Assembly: GCA_937925855.1 (NCBI GenBank) | Contig: CALAMO010000010.1 | Span: 1-64,000 of the forward strand | DNA length: 64,000 nucleotides | Direction of reading: 5' to 3' | Source: an uncultured Thiotrichaceae bacterium | Lineage (GTDB): Bacteria; Pseudomonadota; Gammaproteobacteria; Thiotrichales; Thiotrichaceae | The notes under the pieces: model-generated | What the model saw: only the letters and a program-made list of their open reading frames with translations | The model's database searches: none | What the model was told of the DNA's origin: nothing | Program-made: the position numbers and the translations under genes | Shown here: piece after piece, positions 1 to 7,856 of the stretch | How positions within the stretch are numbered: the first letter of the stretch is position 1 | Layout: each line of letters begins with the position of its first letter

Positions 1-709
1 GGTAGGAGCTACTGACTATCTTTACTGCCGAGCAGGCAGCTTAGAAATATACCCTCAAGCGCTTCAGCTATTCTGACTACTTTACTGCCGAGCAGGCAGC
101 TTAGAAATTAAAGGCATACCAACCGCCCATCCGGCCTGATCTTTACTGCCGAGCAGGCAGCTTAGAAAGCCAGCTTATCGCCATACTGTGTACCGATATG
201 CTTTACTGCCGAGCAGGCAGCTTAGAAACTGAGTATGCAGAAGCGGGTGATTGATGCGAACTTTACTGCCGAGCAGGCAGCTTAGAAAACCGGACGCATT
301 ATTACGACTATCCAGAACATCTTTACTGCCGAGCAGGCAGCTTAGAAATAACATGACAACCCCGCACCCGCAAAACACAACTTTACTGCCGAGCAGGCAG
401 CTTAGAAATACCGGGGTGAGTATGTCGCGGCCTGATGTTACTTTACTGCCGAGCAGGCAGCTTAGAAATATGTGGAAAAGCGCGGGCAATCACCACAAGC
501 CTTTACTGCCGAGCAGGCAGCTTAGAAAGTGCGCCAGGGGTAATGTGAAAATCGTTCTCCTCTTTACTGCCGAGCAGGCAGCTTAGAAACATCGCCGTCG
601 TACTGCCGTAAAGGCCCGTGACTTTACTGCCGAGCAGGCAGCTCAGAAAACACTGGCAATATAGAGCGGCATGGGCTGCCTCTTCACTGCCGAGCAGGCA
701 GCTTAGAAA
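1..709 (+). CRISPR. Type I-F CRISPR array, leader-distal part
   Basis: Twelve 28-nt repeats start at 20, 80, 141, 201, 261, 321, 381, 441, 501, 562, 622 and 682. They are separated by eleven spacers of 32 or 33 nt, and the window opens inside a twelfth spacer. Each repeat contains a 5-bp stem (CTGCC/GGCAG, loop GAGCA) and ends in TTAGAAA, as in I-F repeats cut by Cas6f (Csy4). Repeat polarity reads left to right. The only variant repeats are the last two (T to C in GCTCAGAAA at 622; CTTCACTGCC at 682), so the right end is the old, leader-distal end. The leader and cas genes are expected left of the window; none are present here. Spacer targets were not identified. Confidence 0.97.
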
Positions 710-764
710 TAATGAGGTAAAATCTTTTATTGAAATAATATTCCCTCAATAGAATAGTTGTGCT

Positions 765-941
765 GTAAATTGGGAAATCGAATATACAAATACATTTGAA
801 GAATGGTGGAGCAGCCTCACTAATGCTGAACAGATTTCTGTCGCCGCTACAGTGGAGCTACTAGAGAAGCGTGGCCCACAATTATCTTTTCCACATAGCC
901 GCGGTATCAACGGCTCTCGAAATCGTGGCTCGCTTTCCTGA
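765..941 (+). pseudogene. Decayed RelE/HigB-type (Gp49-like) toxin gene
   Basis: From 771 the plus strand reads WEIEYTNTFEEWW, then a stretch with VELLEKRGPQLSFPHS and GINGSR, before a TGA at 939. This matches the N-terminal half of phage-derived Gp49/HigB-like toxins of the RelE superfamily, recognised from memory of the family. The C-terminal half (the usual MRELR and LLxGGDK region) is missing and no ATG, GTG or TTG begins the frame, so the gene looks dead. After the stop, another frame continues open to about 1005 without a recognisable product. Together these account for the 350 bases between the CRISPR array and the next gene. No antitoxin partner was found. Confidence 0.6.
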
Positions 942-1063
942 TGGGGAAGTGCAGATTCAGAATTTTGTGATGCCAGGAGAGGAACCGTTAGGCCATGTGC
1001 AGTAACAGGCATCCTGCAAACATAGCAGTCTGCGACTTCTGCCGTAAGATTTTACGCTAACCC

Positions 1064-1621
1064 CTAATACAAGCGCCGCCCCGCTGCTTTATTCTGCGCC
1101 CGATGCATAAACACATATTCGCCCTCAATTACCGGGTTAGCGGCGGGCAGGGTGTCCTGCCAGAAACGCTGAGCAAAGTCGCTGGGATAGTCCTGTAGCG
1201 CTTCGTCGATCATCTGTTTATAGCGCGCCAGGATCACACCGCGATGAATTTTTTCTGCTTCCGGGATGATGTAAGCGTAGGCCGCCAGCGGGTCGCCGGT
1301 GCCGCATTGGAGTTCGATGGCGCAGCGCTCATAGCCCTGTTCGCGCGTATCGAGCATGCGTAATTCACGTTCACACACCTCAATCGCCACCCCTCTACAG
1401 GATTTTCCGCGATGTGCGGTGAGGTCAAGAAATAGAGCCTCACAAGGCTGCACCTGCGCGTCGACGCTGGTTTGTAGTTTCACATTGTCCGGGGCCGTCC
1501 AACTGCGCAAATAGCCGTCCAGGGTGGCGCAGCCCATTTGATGACGGCACAATGAGCGCCCCAACGTCTTTTCAGCGCTGCGCGGATTGATGAGCGAGCC
1601 GTAGCCAAAAATAATGGGCAT
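1064..1621 (-). CDS. Gamma-glutamylcyclotransferase-like (GGCT/ChaC fold) protein
   Basis: The 185-residue product begins MPIIFGYGSLIN; the YGSL loop near residue 7 is the signature of the GGCT/AIG2/ChaC fold, which releases 5-oxoproline from gamma-glutamyl substrates. A downstream LDTREQGYER segment matches the conserved region that carries the acidic catalytic residue in ChaC-type enzymes. Length fits a single-domain family member. It stands alone between the decayed toxin gene and the MITE and has no operon partner. Substrate (glutathione, gamma-glutamyl amines or other) cannot be read from the sequence. Confidence 0.8.
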   Translation of the reverse strand: MPIIFGYGSLINPRSAEKTLGRSLCRHQMGCATLDGYLRSWTAPDNVKLQTSVDAQVQPCEALFLDLTAHRGKSCRGVAIEVCERELRMLDTREQGYERCAIELQCGTGDPLAAYAYIIPEAEKIHRGVILARYKQMIDEALQDYPSDFAQRFWQDTLPAANPVIEGEYVFMHRAQNKAAGRRLY

Positions 1622-1653
1622 GTTTTCTCCTGCGACGAATGACGTTTTTCTAG

Positions 1654-1812
1654 GAGGCTGTCCGAAAACAGCGCCCGTTGCGAGGGAAAGCCATTTTGAG
1701 GCAGATTTTTCACTGATTTGAGGCGAATGGTCATTCCATTTAACGAAAATCAGCGGAAAATATGACCAAAATGGCTTTTCCGCAGCAGGGCAGTCTGTTC
1801 TCGGACAGCCTC
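1654..1812. mobile_element. MITE, 159 bp, with CTAG target duplication
   Basis: The element begins GAGGCTGTCCGA and ends with its exact complement TCGGACAGCCTC. The arms continue as an imperfect palindrome through the whole element, including AAGCCATTTTG on the left and CAAAATGGCTT on the right. It is flanked on both sides by CTAG (1650-1653 and 1813-1816), a 4-bp duplication of the YTAR type known for IS5-family transposition. It encodes no transposase, so it would be a non-autonomous derivative. It lies between two minus-strand genes and ends 8 bp from the stop codon of the DUF6356 gene. The IS5 assignment is inference. Confidence 0.8.
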
Positions 1813-1820
1813 CTAGGACG

Positions 1821-2027
1821 CTACTTCCCGCGTTGGCTGAGTATTTTTTGATTTAAGCGGTCAATTAGCGTGCTGCCCGTTTTCTCAAACAGAAAAGGGA
1901 AAAAGGCATGTACGAACGCAGCGAGACCGCCCATGAAAAAGAGCAGGCTGAAGCTCAGCGCGACCCGCATATGCTGGAAGTAGGTCTCATTGACTGAGGC
2001 GGGATGTGCGGTGAATTTTGCCAACAT
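1821..2027 (-). CDS. DUF6356 family small membrane protein
   Basis: The 68-residue product begins MLAKFTAHPASVNETYFQHM and has one hydrophobic helix (about residues 22-47, SLLFFMGGLAAFVHAFFPFLF), followed by KTGSTLIDRLN. This pattern is that of the small uncharacterised DUF6356 family, often annotated as capsule biosynthesis protein without experimental support. It would sit in the inner membrane. Its stop codon is almost at the edge of the adjacent MITE, so the insertion may have trimmed or replaced its native 3' flank. Function unknown. Confidence 0.75.
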   Translation of the reverse strand: MLAKFTAHPASVNETYFQHMRVALSFSLLFFMGGLAAFVHAFFPFLFEKTGSTLIDRLNQKILSQRGK

Positions 2028-2262
2028 AGGTGTATCCTTTGACTCGTTTTTATAGGCCGATTAGAGAGTTACAGTATATCGATAAAAGGCTGAAAAAATG
2101 TACCTATTTCTGGTGCAACGGTTCTGCCGCTGGGTGATGTGCTGGCGTGGCGCGGGCTTGAACACGGTACGGTAAGGGCGACACCAGTTGTGGCCGCTGC
2201 CGCTTGTGGATTATGCTATACGCATACGCTATCAATGTCCCATTCAATGCGAGTACCCATCA

Positions 2263-2898
2263 ATGGACGACCAGAAAAAAGTCACCGAGCTTTATCACAC
2301 CTTGCACAGCCACCTGCCGAGCGAACCTGCGCTACGGGTGAAAACGATTCAGAGCCTGCTGGTCGAAAAAGGCCTGATCCAAGAAGCGACCATCGACAGC
2401 TGGGTACAGGCGTATAGCGAAGACATTGGCCCGCGCCGGGGCGCTGAGGTGATTGCGAAAGCCTGGCTGGAGCCGGATTTTAAGCAGGCTCTATTGGCGG
2501 ATGCCGCGCAGGCCGTCGATGAGTTGGGACTGATGGGGAAGGCCGTCGGCCATTTAAAAGCGGTGGAGAATACTGACGCTGTTCACAATATGGTGGTGTG
2601 TACGCTGTGTTCCTGCTACCCCTTTGCGCTGCTGGGTATTGCGCCGGACTGGTACAAAAAAGCCGCCTATCGCTCGCGGGCTGTGCGTGAGCCGCGTCAG
2701 GTGCTGCGCGAGTTTGGCGTCGAATTGGCGGATGAGATTACCGTGCGGGTGTATGACAGCACCGCTGAGCTGCGCTATCTGGTGATTCCGCAGCGTCCGG
2801 CGGGAACCGAGGATTTTACGGCAGCGCAGCTGGCCGATTTAGTGACGCGCAATGCGATGATTGGGACACAGCGTGAACTCAGCGTGGAGGTGGCCTGA
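2263..2898 (+). CDS. nthA: Nitrile hydratase alpha subunit, cobalt type
   Basis: The alpha subunit of nitrile hydratase binds the catalytic metal and hydrates nitriles to amides in the cytoplasm. The metal-claw motif is VCTLCSC; threonine after the first cysteine indicates the cobalt form (iron enzymes have serine). The flanking VRVYDSTAELRYLVIP and REPRQVLREFG blocks are also typical. The ATG at 2263 (MDDQKKVTEL) is chosen over an upstream TTG because it gives the normal length of 211 residues; no strong Shine-Dalgarno is visible. Its TGA overlaps the ATG of the beta subunit gene, so the two are translationally coupled. Confidence 0.95.
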   Translation: MDDQKKVTELYHTLHSHLPSEPALRVKTIQSLLVEKGLIQEATIDSWVQAYSEDIGPRRGAEVIAKAWLEPDFKQALLADAAQAVDELGLMGKAVGHLKAVENTDAVHNMVVCTLCSCYPFALLGIAPDWYKKAAYRSRAVREPRQVLREFGVELADEITVRVYDSTAELRYLVIPQRPAGTEDFTAAQLADLVTRNAMIGTQRELSVEVA

Positions 2899-3551
2899 TG
2901 GACGGTATTCATGATTTAGGCGGGAAGCAGGGCTTTGGCCCGGTGGCGGTCGACAGTGAATATCACCGTATGGACGATCCCATCGATGCCTTCGGTTGGA
3001 CGATGAACCAGACGCTGCGGGCGCCCGGTTTGAGCATTGATTGGTGGCGACATATTCGCGAGCTGACCCCCCCGGTCGATTATCTGACGCGGCCTTATTT
3101 CGATCAGTGGGTGATGACGCAGCTGATTGCGATGCTTGATACCGGCGTGCTGACCTTGGAGGAGGTGCTGACGCATCAGCCGATTCCGCTGGCTGAACCG
3201 GTACCGGCGATGAGTGTTGCCGATGTGCTGGCGGCGAATCGTGCGGCGGGCAAGCGTTTCGATACGCCGATTGCAGCGGCGCCGCGCTGGGAGATTGGCA
3301 GCAGCGTGCTGATGCGTAATGCCTCGTTTTCTGGACATAGCCGCTTACCGAATTACGTGCTGGGGAAAGCGGGCGTGATTACGGCGCAGCATGGCGCACA
3401 TTGGTTCCCTGATGCCTGTGCGCATGGGGATGAGCGCGCCGAACACCTGTATACCGTGGAATTTACCGCCGCTGAACTGTGGCCGCAGGACGCGGTGGAG
3501 AATAACCTGATTTATCTGGATTTATGGGAGTGCTATTTTGTCGACGCCTGA
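2898..3551 (+). CDS. nthB: Nitrile hydratase beta subunit
   Basis: The product starts MDGIHDLGGKQGFGPV, the canonical N-terminus of nitrile hydratase beta subunits, and has 217 residues, a normal length. The C-terminal half carries the SH3-like beta barrel (FSGHSRLPNYVLGKAGVI and LYTVEFTAAELW) that packs on the alpha subunit. Start and stop codons overlap with the genes on either side. This indicates coordinated synthesis of alpha, beta and the accessory protein, as needed for cobalt loading. Confidence 0.95.
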   Translation: MDGIHDLGGKQGFGPVAVDSEYHRMDDPIDAFGWTMNQTLRAPGLSIDWWRHIRELTPPVDYLTRPYFDQWVMTQLIAMLDTGVLTLEEVLTHQPIPLAEPVPAMSVADVLAANRAAGKRFDTPIAAAPRWEIGSSVLMRNASFSGHSRLPNYVLGKAGVITAQHGAHWFPDACAHGDERAEHLYTVEFTAAELWPQDAVENNLIYLDLWECYFVDA

Positions 3552-3879
3552 ATCGTGCGTGGCCGCAGGCCCGGTATTTGCCGAACAGTGGCAGGCAGAA
3601 GCGCTGGCCATGGCTGATTTGCTGATGCAAAGCGGGCAGGTGGATGCGCAGGTCTGGGCGCAGACCTTGGGCGCGCAGCTGGCGCATTGGCAGGCACAAG
3701 AGGATAGTGTGGAGCACTATTATCAGGCTGTACTGGCGGCGTTGCAGGTGGTGCTGCGGGATAATACCTTGCTGGCTGAGCCAGAGATAGCGCGCCGCCA
3801 GCATGAGTGGGAGCGGGCTTATTTGAGTACGCCGCACGGTGAGCCGGTCATGCTGAAAAAGGCAGGAGCTAAGCCATGA
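3538..3879 (+). CDS. Nitrile hydratase accessory (activator) protein
   Basis: This 113-residue protein belongs to the small activator family related to the beta-subunit N-terminus (P14K-like), which delivers cobalt-loaded alpha subunit to the apoenzyme. Diagnostic segments are FAEQWQAEALAMADLL and WERAYLSTPHGEPV. The reading frame overlaps the end of the beta gene by 14 nt and starts with TTG (TTG TCG ACG CCT); no ATG or GTG gives a full-length product. Position directly after nthAB is the standard order for cobalt nitrile hydratases. No amidase gene follows. Confidence 0.88.
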   Translation: MSTPESCVAAGPVFAEQWQAEALAMADLLMQSGQVDAQVWAQTLGAQLAHWQAQEDSVEHYYQAVLAALQVVLRDNTLLAEPEIARRQHEWERAYLSTPHGEPVMLKKAGAKP

Positions 3880-3932
3880 TGTTATTAGGACTGGACATGA
3901 TTGGCGTGTGGATGAGCATTACTCATGACTGA
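3876..3932 (+). CDS. Possible 18-codon coupling mini-ORF
   Basis: Between the accessory gene and the aldolase gene, an ATGATG at 3876 overlaps the accessory-gene TGA (ATGA). It opens a frame of 18 codons that ends at TGA 3930-3932, just past the ATG of the next gene at 3925. The peptide would be MMLLGLDMIGVWMSITHD. It may simply keep ribosomes moving across the 45-nt gap, or be a relic of a longer gene. No similarity was recognised, and whether it is translated cannot be told from sequence. Confidence 0.3.
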   Translation: MMLLGLDMIGVWMSITHD

Positions 3933-4569
3933 AACCCAATTACGTGATCAAATCTGCCTATTGGCGCAATCATTATTCGCGCGTGGTTTAACCGGTGGCA
4001 GCACCGGCAATATCTCCGCGCGCACCGCCGAGGGCGGTTTATTGGTGTCGCCGACCGGTTCCTGTTTTGGGCGGTTGGATCCGGCCCGACTGAGTCATTT
4101 TGACGCGGATATGCGTCTAATCGACGGTGATAAACCTACGAAAGAGATGCCGCTGCATGCTGCCTTCTACGAGTCGCGAGCCCGTACCGGCGCGGTCGTC
4201 CATCTGCACGCCTGTCATTCGGTCGCCTGGTCGATGATGCCGGAGGTGGATGAGGATAATTTTCTGCCGCCGCTGACGCCCTATGCGATTATGAAGCTAG
4301 GTAAAGTGAAATTGCTGCCGTTTTTCCTACCGGGTGATCCGGCGATGGGGGCTGCGATTAAAGGTCTGGCTGGCAAGCGCAGCGCGGTGATGCTGGCGAA
4401 TCACGGGCCGGTGGTGGCCGGTAAAGAGGTGGAGGCGGCGTGCAATGCGATTGAGGAGCTGGAAGATACGGCCCGCCTCGCTATGCTGATGCGCGGGTTT
4501 AATCCGCGTATGCTGAGTGCGGAGCAGGTGAGTGCGCTGGTGGAGAAATTTGATGTGCAGTGGGATTAA
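3925..4569 (+). CDS. otnC: Class II aldolase, 3-oxo-tetronate 4-phosphate decarboxylase-like
   Basis: The 214-residue product is a zinc-dependent class II aldolase/adducin-type protein. GNISAR and SPTG form the phosphate-binding region, and HLHACHS plus LANHGPVV supply the metal-binding histidines. The overall match is to OtnC (YgbL), which decarboxylates 3-oxo-tetronate 4-phosphate to dihydroxyacetone phosphate, although the other otn genes are absent here. It is in the nitrile hydratase transcription unit, an unusual neighbour. The start ATG sits inside the preceding mini-ORF. The exact substrate is inferred from the family only. Confidence 0.8.
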   Translation: MTETQLRDQICLLAQSLFARGLTGGSTGNISARTAEGGLLVSPTGSCFGRLDPARLSHFDADMRLIDGDKPTKEMPLHAAFYESRARTGAVVHLHACHSVAWSMMPEVDEDNFLPPLTPYAIMKLGKVKLLPFFLPGDPAMGAAIKGLAGKRSAVMLANHGPVVAGKEVEAACNAIEELEDTARLAMLMRGFNPRMLSAEQVSALVEKFDVQWD

Positions 4570-4634
4570 GCCTGAGCGAGCACCGCCAGCCGTCTGTGGT
4601 TTTTAGGTCGTGTGAAAATCTACTGTATTAAAAT

Positions 4635-5873
4635 CTACGCTTTCCGTAGCAGAGACCGCATCGAATAGACCCCCAATAGCGGCCCCGGTACTAAGGCAAG
4701 GAACAGGTATTGGGGGGCGATAAACTGCAATAGGTAGCCTAATAACAGGATGCTCAGCGTGGTGATCGCGAAGCCAATGCTGTTGGTGATGGTGAGTGCG
4801 GAACCGACCAACGCAGGCGGGGCATTTTGCGCATTGAGAGCGGAAAACTGCGGGGAGTCACCGGCGACGGTGATACCCCAGAGCAGCAGGAAAGCGAGGA
4901 AAACTGGCGTTGGGGCGAGAAACGCCAGCGGCGACAGCAGACAGCACAGGCCCGATACGGCCAGTTGAGCGCTGGCAATTCGGCTGCTGCCCAGCAGTTT
5001 GACCCCATAGCCGCCGCCCGCACAGCCAATACTGCCCACCGCAATCACCAAAAACACCCAAAAGGACAGGTTTAAGTCCTGCTGGCCGCTGAGTCTCAGC
5101 TGTGCTGCCAGGAACAGCGGCAAGAAGGCAAAGAAGGCGTATAGCTCCCACATATGGCCGAAGTAGCCGAAGGCGGAGGCACGGAAGTCAGCGGAGCGAA
5201 ACATAACCGCCAGCGCTTTGGGGTCGAAGGGTGCGCCCTGGCGGTGATAGGGGCCATCCGGCACATAGCGATAGAGCAGCATACCGCCACCCGCCGCCAG
5301 TAAAGACACCGTAATAATCACCGCCTGCCACGGCCAGCCCACATCCAAGCTGTTTAATAGATGGGGAAACGCCGTCCCGAGCACCAGCGCACCGACCAGA
5401 AACCCCAGGGCTTTGCCTAGGCCTCGTTGGTACCAGCCCGCCGCGATTTTCATGCCGACGGGATAGAGCCCCGCGAGGAAAAAACCGACTAGAAAGCGGC
5501 ATAGGAGCAAGCACGCATAGGTGGGCGGCAAGAGGGTGATGGCTGCGTTGCAGACGGCCCCGGCTAAGGCGCAAATTAGAAATATTTTACGCGGTGAGAA
5601 CCGATCGGGTAGCGCCAGAAACGCAAAGACTAGCGTGCCGCTAATAAAGCCGAGCTGCACCGCCGAGGTGATTAGGCTGAGTGCATTCGGCGGCAGCTGC
5701 CAGTCCTGACTGAGATCGGCCAATACCGCATTACCGGCAAACCACAAGGAAGTGGCCGCGAACTGACTGATAATAATCACTAGGAGCAGCCAGCGCGGGC
5801 GCGTGATCTTGGCGGCGCCCACATCGGCGGTCATCAACGTACTCTGCCTGTCCTTCGGTACCGTACCGCCCAT
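4635..5873 (-). CDS. Major facilitator superfamily transporter
   Basis: The 412-residue product has the twelve hydrophobic segments of an MFS carrier. The N-terminal half includes SQFAATSLWFAGNAVLADL and a charged loop near RFSPRK between helices 2 and 3. The gene converges on the nitrile hydratase operon and lies 21 bp downstream of the Ldh-family dehydrogenase on the same strand, so those two probably share a transcript. An internal ATG at 5834 (MTADVG) could be the real start, because no clear ribosome site precedes the upstream ATG. Substrate unknown; import of a hydroxy acid would fit the neighbouring dehydrogenase. Confidence 0.85.
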   Translation of the reverse strand: MGGTVPKDRQSTLMTADVGAAKITRPRWLLLVIIISQFAATSLWFAGNAVLADLSQDWQLPPNALSLITSAVQLGFISGTLVFAFLALPDRFSPRKIFLICALAGAVCNAAITLLPPTYACLLLCRFLVGFFLAGLYPVGMKIAAGWYQRGLGKALGFLVGALVLGTAFPHLLNSLDVGWPWQAVIITVSLLAAGGGMLLYRYVPDGPYHRQGAPFDPKALAVMFRSADFRASAFGYFGHMWELYAFFAFLPLFLAAQLRLSGQQDLNLSFWVFLVIAVGSIGCAGGGYGVKLLGSSRIASAQLAVSGLCCLLSPLAFLAPTPVFLAFLLLWGITVAGDSPQFSALNAQNAPPALVGSALTITNSIGFAITTLSILLLGYLLQFIAPQYLFLALVPGPLLGVYSMRSLLRKA

Positions 5874-5894
5874 ATTAATGGTCTAGCACCGCAT

Positions 5895-6890
5895 CTAGCG
5901 ACTCAGTTCAGCAATTTTATCCAACAAAACCTGAGGGACCTCCACGCCTTCCTGTTCATGCTTAGCCCGTAATTCATGGCGGCGTGCGCCCGGAATCCTC
6001 ACATCATTGTCATGCGTCAGCGCGGTGAACATCGTTTCTAGGTGCGTAAGGTAGCTGTCACTGTAGAAGTCCGGGTTAAACGCAATAATGCTCTGGCCGA
6101 CATTGGGTGGCCCACCGTCGTTGGTGCTGAACATAGAGGCTTCATAGGAGCAGTTGCTGCCGGTGAGCACCCCGCCCATAAGATCAACGATTAAGCCAAT
6201 GCCAAAGCCTTTTGGCCCGCCAAATGGGAGTTGGGCGCCTTTAAGTGCCGCTGCCGGGTCGGTGGTGGGATGACCATCAGCATCAATCGCGTGGCCCGGC
6301 TCAATTTCTCTGCCTTCATGATTAGCCCGGACGATGTTGACGCGCGCAGTGGAAGCAGTTGCCATATCAACGATGACCGGCTCGGCGTCTTTGCGCGGTG
6401 CGCCAAAAGCGAAAGGATTGGTGCCAAAGAAGGGGACTTTACCGCCGTGTGCGGCGACGGCCTTGGAGGAGTTGGCGAACATGAGTGATACCAGTCCACG
6501 CTGTGCTAAGCGTCGTACAAACCAGCCGAGCACGCCCGCCGAGTAGGAATTGTGGATGGCGAGCATGCCGATGCCCTGCTGCTGCGCCGCTTCTATCAGG
6601 TGTTCTTCCGCATGCATATAAGCGGTGTGGCAGAAGCCAAAGTGAGCATTGACCACGGTGGCCGCCGCTGATTCTTTGACGATTTCTGGTACCGCATCGC
6701 CGACGACTTTGCCGCAACGCAGGTGATTGAGGTAAAGATGGATATAGCCAAGGCCGACATTGCGGATACCTTCGGCTTCGGCGTCCATCAGCTCTTGTGC
6801 GACCACACCCGCGTGTAATTCACTGGCTCCGCAGCGACGTAGGGCGTCATAGCTTAAATCGTGGATTGCTTGGAGGGTAAGTATGGGCAT
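5895..6890 (-). CDS. Ldh-family (malate/lactate dehydrogenase type 2) oxidoreductase
   Basis: The 331-residue product belongs to the NAD(P)-dependent YlbC/YiaK/Ldh family, distinct from classic Rossmann lactate dehydrogenases. Typical blocks are the LAIHNSYSAGVLGWF active-site region, FFGTNPFAFGAP, and GGPKGFGIGLIVDLMGGVL. Members reduce or oxidise 2-keto/2-hydroxy acids such as malate, sulfolactate, ureidoglycolate, or cyclic imino acids. The downstream MFS gene suggests uptake and oxidation of one such compound, but nothing in the sequence decides which. Confidence 0.88.
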   Translation of the reverse strand: MPILTLQAIHDLSYDALRRCGASELHAGVVAQELMDAEAEGIRNVGLGYIHLYLNHLRCGKVVGDAVPEIVKESAAATVVNAHFGFCHTAYMHAEEHLIEAAQQQGIGMLAIHNSYSAGVLGWFVRRLAQRGLVSLMFANSSKAVAAHGGKVPFFGTNPFAFGAPRKDAEPVIVDMATASTARVNIVRANHEGREIEPGHAIDADGHPTTDPAAALKGAQLPFGGPKGFGIGLIVDLMGGVLTGSNCSYEASMFSTNDGGPPNVGQSIIAFNPDFYSDSYLTHLETMFTALTHDNDVRIPGARRHELRAKHEQEGVEVPQVLLDKIAELSR

Positions 6891-7034
6891 GTGCGTTCCC
6901 CGCTGGTATTTGGCTGCTGGTGTAGGATGTAAAGGCTAAGCCGCGTGTTGCCTGCTGCCTGCTTGGTGGCATGAGTGTAACGGGATCGTGCGGGGTAAAC
7001 AATTCACGGCGCGGGAAAATTATGGCATTCAGGT

Positions 7035-7451
7035 TTAGGCGGGCAAATCTAACCAGTTTTCAAACTGCAGCTCCGGTACTCGACTCAATTCATGCGTGTT
7101 ATTAGTGACGAGGATGAGTCCTAAAGCGCGGGCATGTGCTGCAATCCAGAGGTCATTGCCACCGATGATCTGCCCTTGTTTTTCCAGTGTGCTGCGAATC
7201 TCTCCGTAATGCACCGCAACATCCGTTGCCAGTGGCTGAACTGGGAGTAACTCACTCAGCCGGACTAGGTTTTGGCGTACTGCTTCGGCGGCATTGCTTT
7301 TACTGGCCCCGTTATACAGTTCACCGTAGGTAATGAGTGACATGACCACTTCGCCGGGGTGCAACTGACGGAATTTTGTGGCGACTGCCGGTGGGCGACG
7401 TTTGCGTAAATAAATACAGGTGTGTGTGTCCAGCATATAACGGGCTTGCAT
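7035..7451 (-). CDS. vapC: VapC-type PIN-domain toxin
   Basis: This 138-residue PIN-domain ribonuclease has the acidic metal-binding residues in YMLDTHTCIYL (D8), TYGELYNGA, and GGNDLWIAAHA. The C-terminus LVTNNTHELSRVPELQFENW is standard for VapC/FitB toxins that cleave tRNA or rRNA. Its ATG overlaps the stop codon of the antitoxin gene (TGATG), the usual coupling. All expected active-site residues are present, so it looks functional. Confidence 0.93.
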   Translation of the reverse strand: MQARYMLDTHTCIYLRKRRPPAVATKFRQLHPGEVVMSLITYGELYNGASKSNAAEAVRQNLVRLSELLPVQPLATDVAVHYGEIRSTLEKQGQIIGGNDLWIAAHARALGLILVTNNTHELSRVPELQFENWLDLPA

Positions 7452-7681
7452 CAGTCGAAGTTTCTTTCTTGTGGGGTAGGGGCGTTGCGGCCTTCAGCCA
7501 TAAAGTCATCCGGCATGTCAGCCAAAACGCTTAACACATCCAGCAGGTTTTCTTGCTTGCGGCGCAGCACCAATTCATCGCCACGCCGAAAGATTTCTAC
7601 TTCACTGACATCCAACTGAAATTCTCTTGGGATGCGCACGGCCTGAGAATTGCCGCTTTGAAAGACTCGTGTTGTTTGCAT
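7451..7681 (-). CDS. vapB: VapB-type AbrB/MazE-fold antitoxin
   Basis: The 76-residue product begins MQTTRVFQSGNSQAVRIP, the swapped-hairpin DNA-binding fold of VapB antitoxins. It is followed by VEIFRRGDELVLRR and a C-terminal toxin-binding tail ending near FMAEGRNAP. It precedes vapC, and the pair would autoregulate from the promoter upstream. It is a distant relative of the second VapB at 44372-44605, with the same GxSQAVRIP core. Confidence 0.92.
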   Translation of the reverse strand: MQTTRVFQSGNSQAVRIPREFQLDVSEVEIFRRGDELVLRRKQENLLDVLSVLADMPDDFMAEGRNAPTPQERNFD

Positions 7682-7856
7682 ATTATTTCCCGTATATACT
7701 TTTATGTCTATACATTAGCAGTTTTGTATGATGGCTGCAAAGCTTAGTCAAGCGGCGTAGCGTATTTGCTGCACCATTGCTTAAGTTGGCTTTACGGCGG
7801 TTTTATTGCTGAAGCTTCTGGGCAGACTGTATAAGTTTGTGCCAGACTCTAGCGTT

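Noticed and set aside
175-586. Open frames of about 100 codons on both strands across the CRISPR array, with a repeated Leu-Ser-Cys-Leu-Leu-Gly or Leu-Leu-Pro-Ser-Arg pattern
   Set aside because: The repeat plus spacer unit is 60 nt, a multiple of three, so the repeats stay in frame and create artificial open frames. There is no coding signal.
746-1012. 88-codon minus-strand frame between the array and the first gene
   Set aside because: The opposite strand carries recognisable toxin sequence; this frame is its shadow and has no family features.
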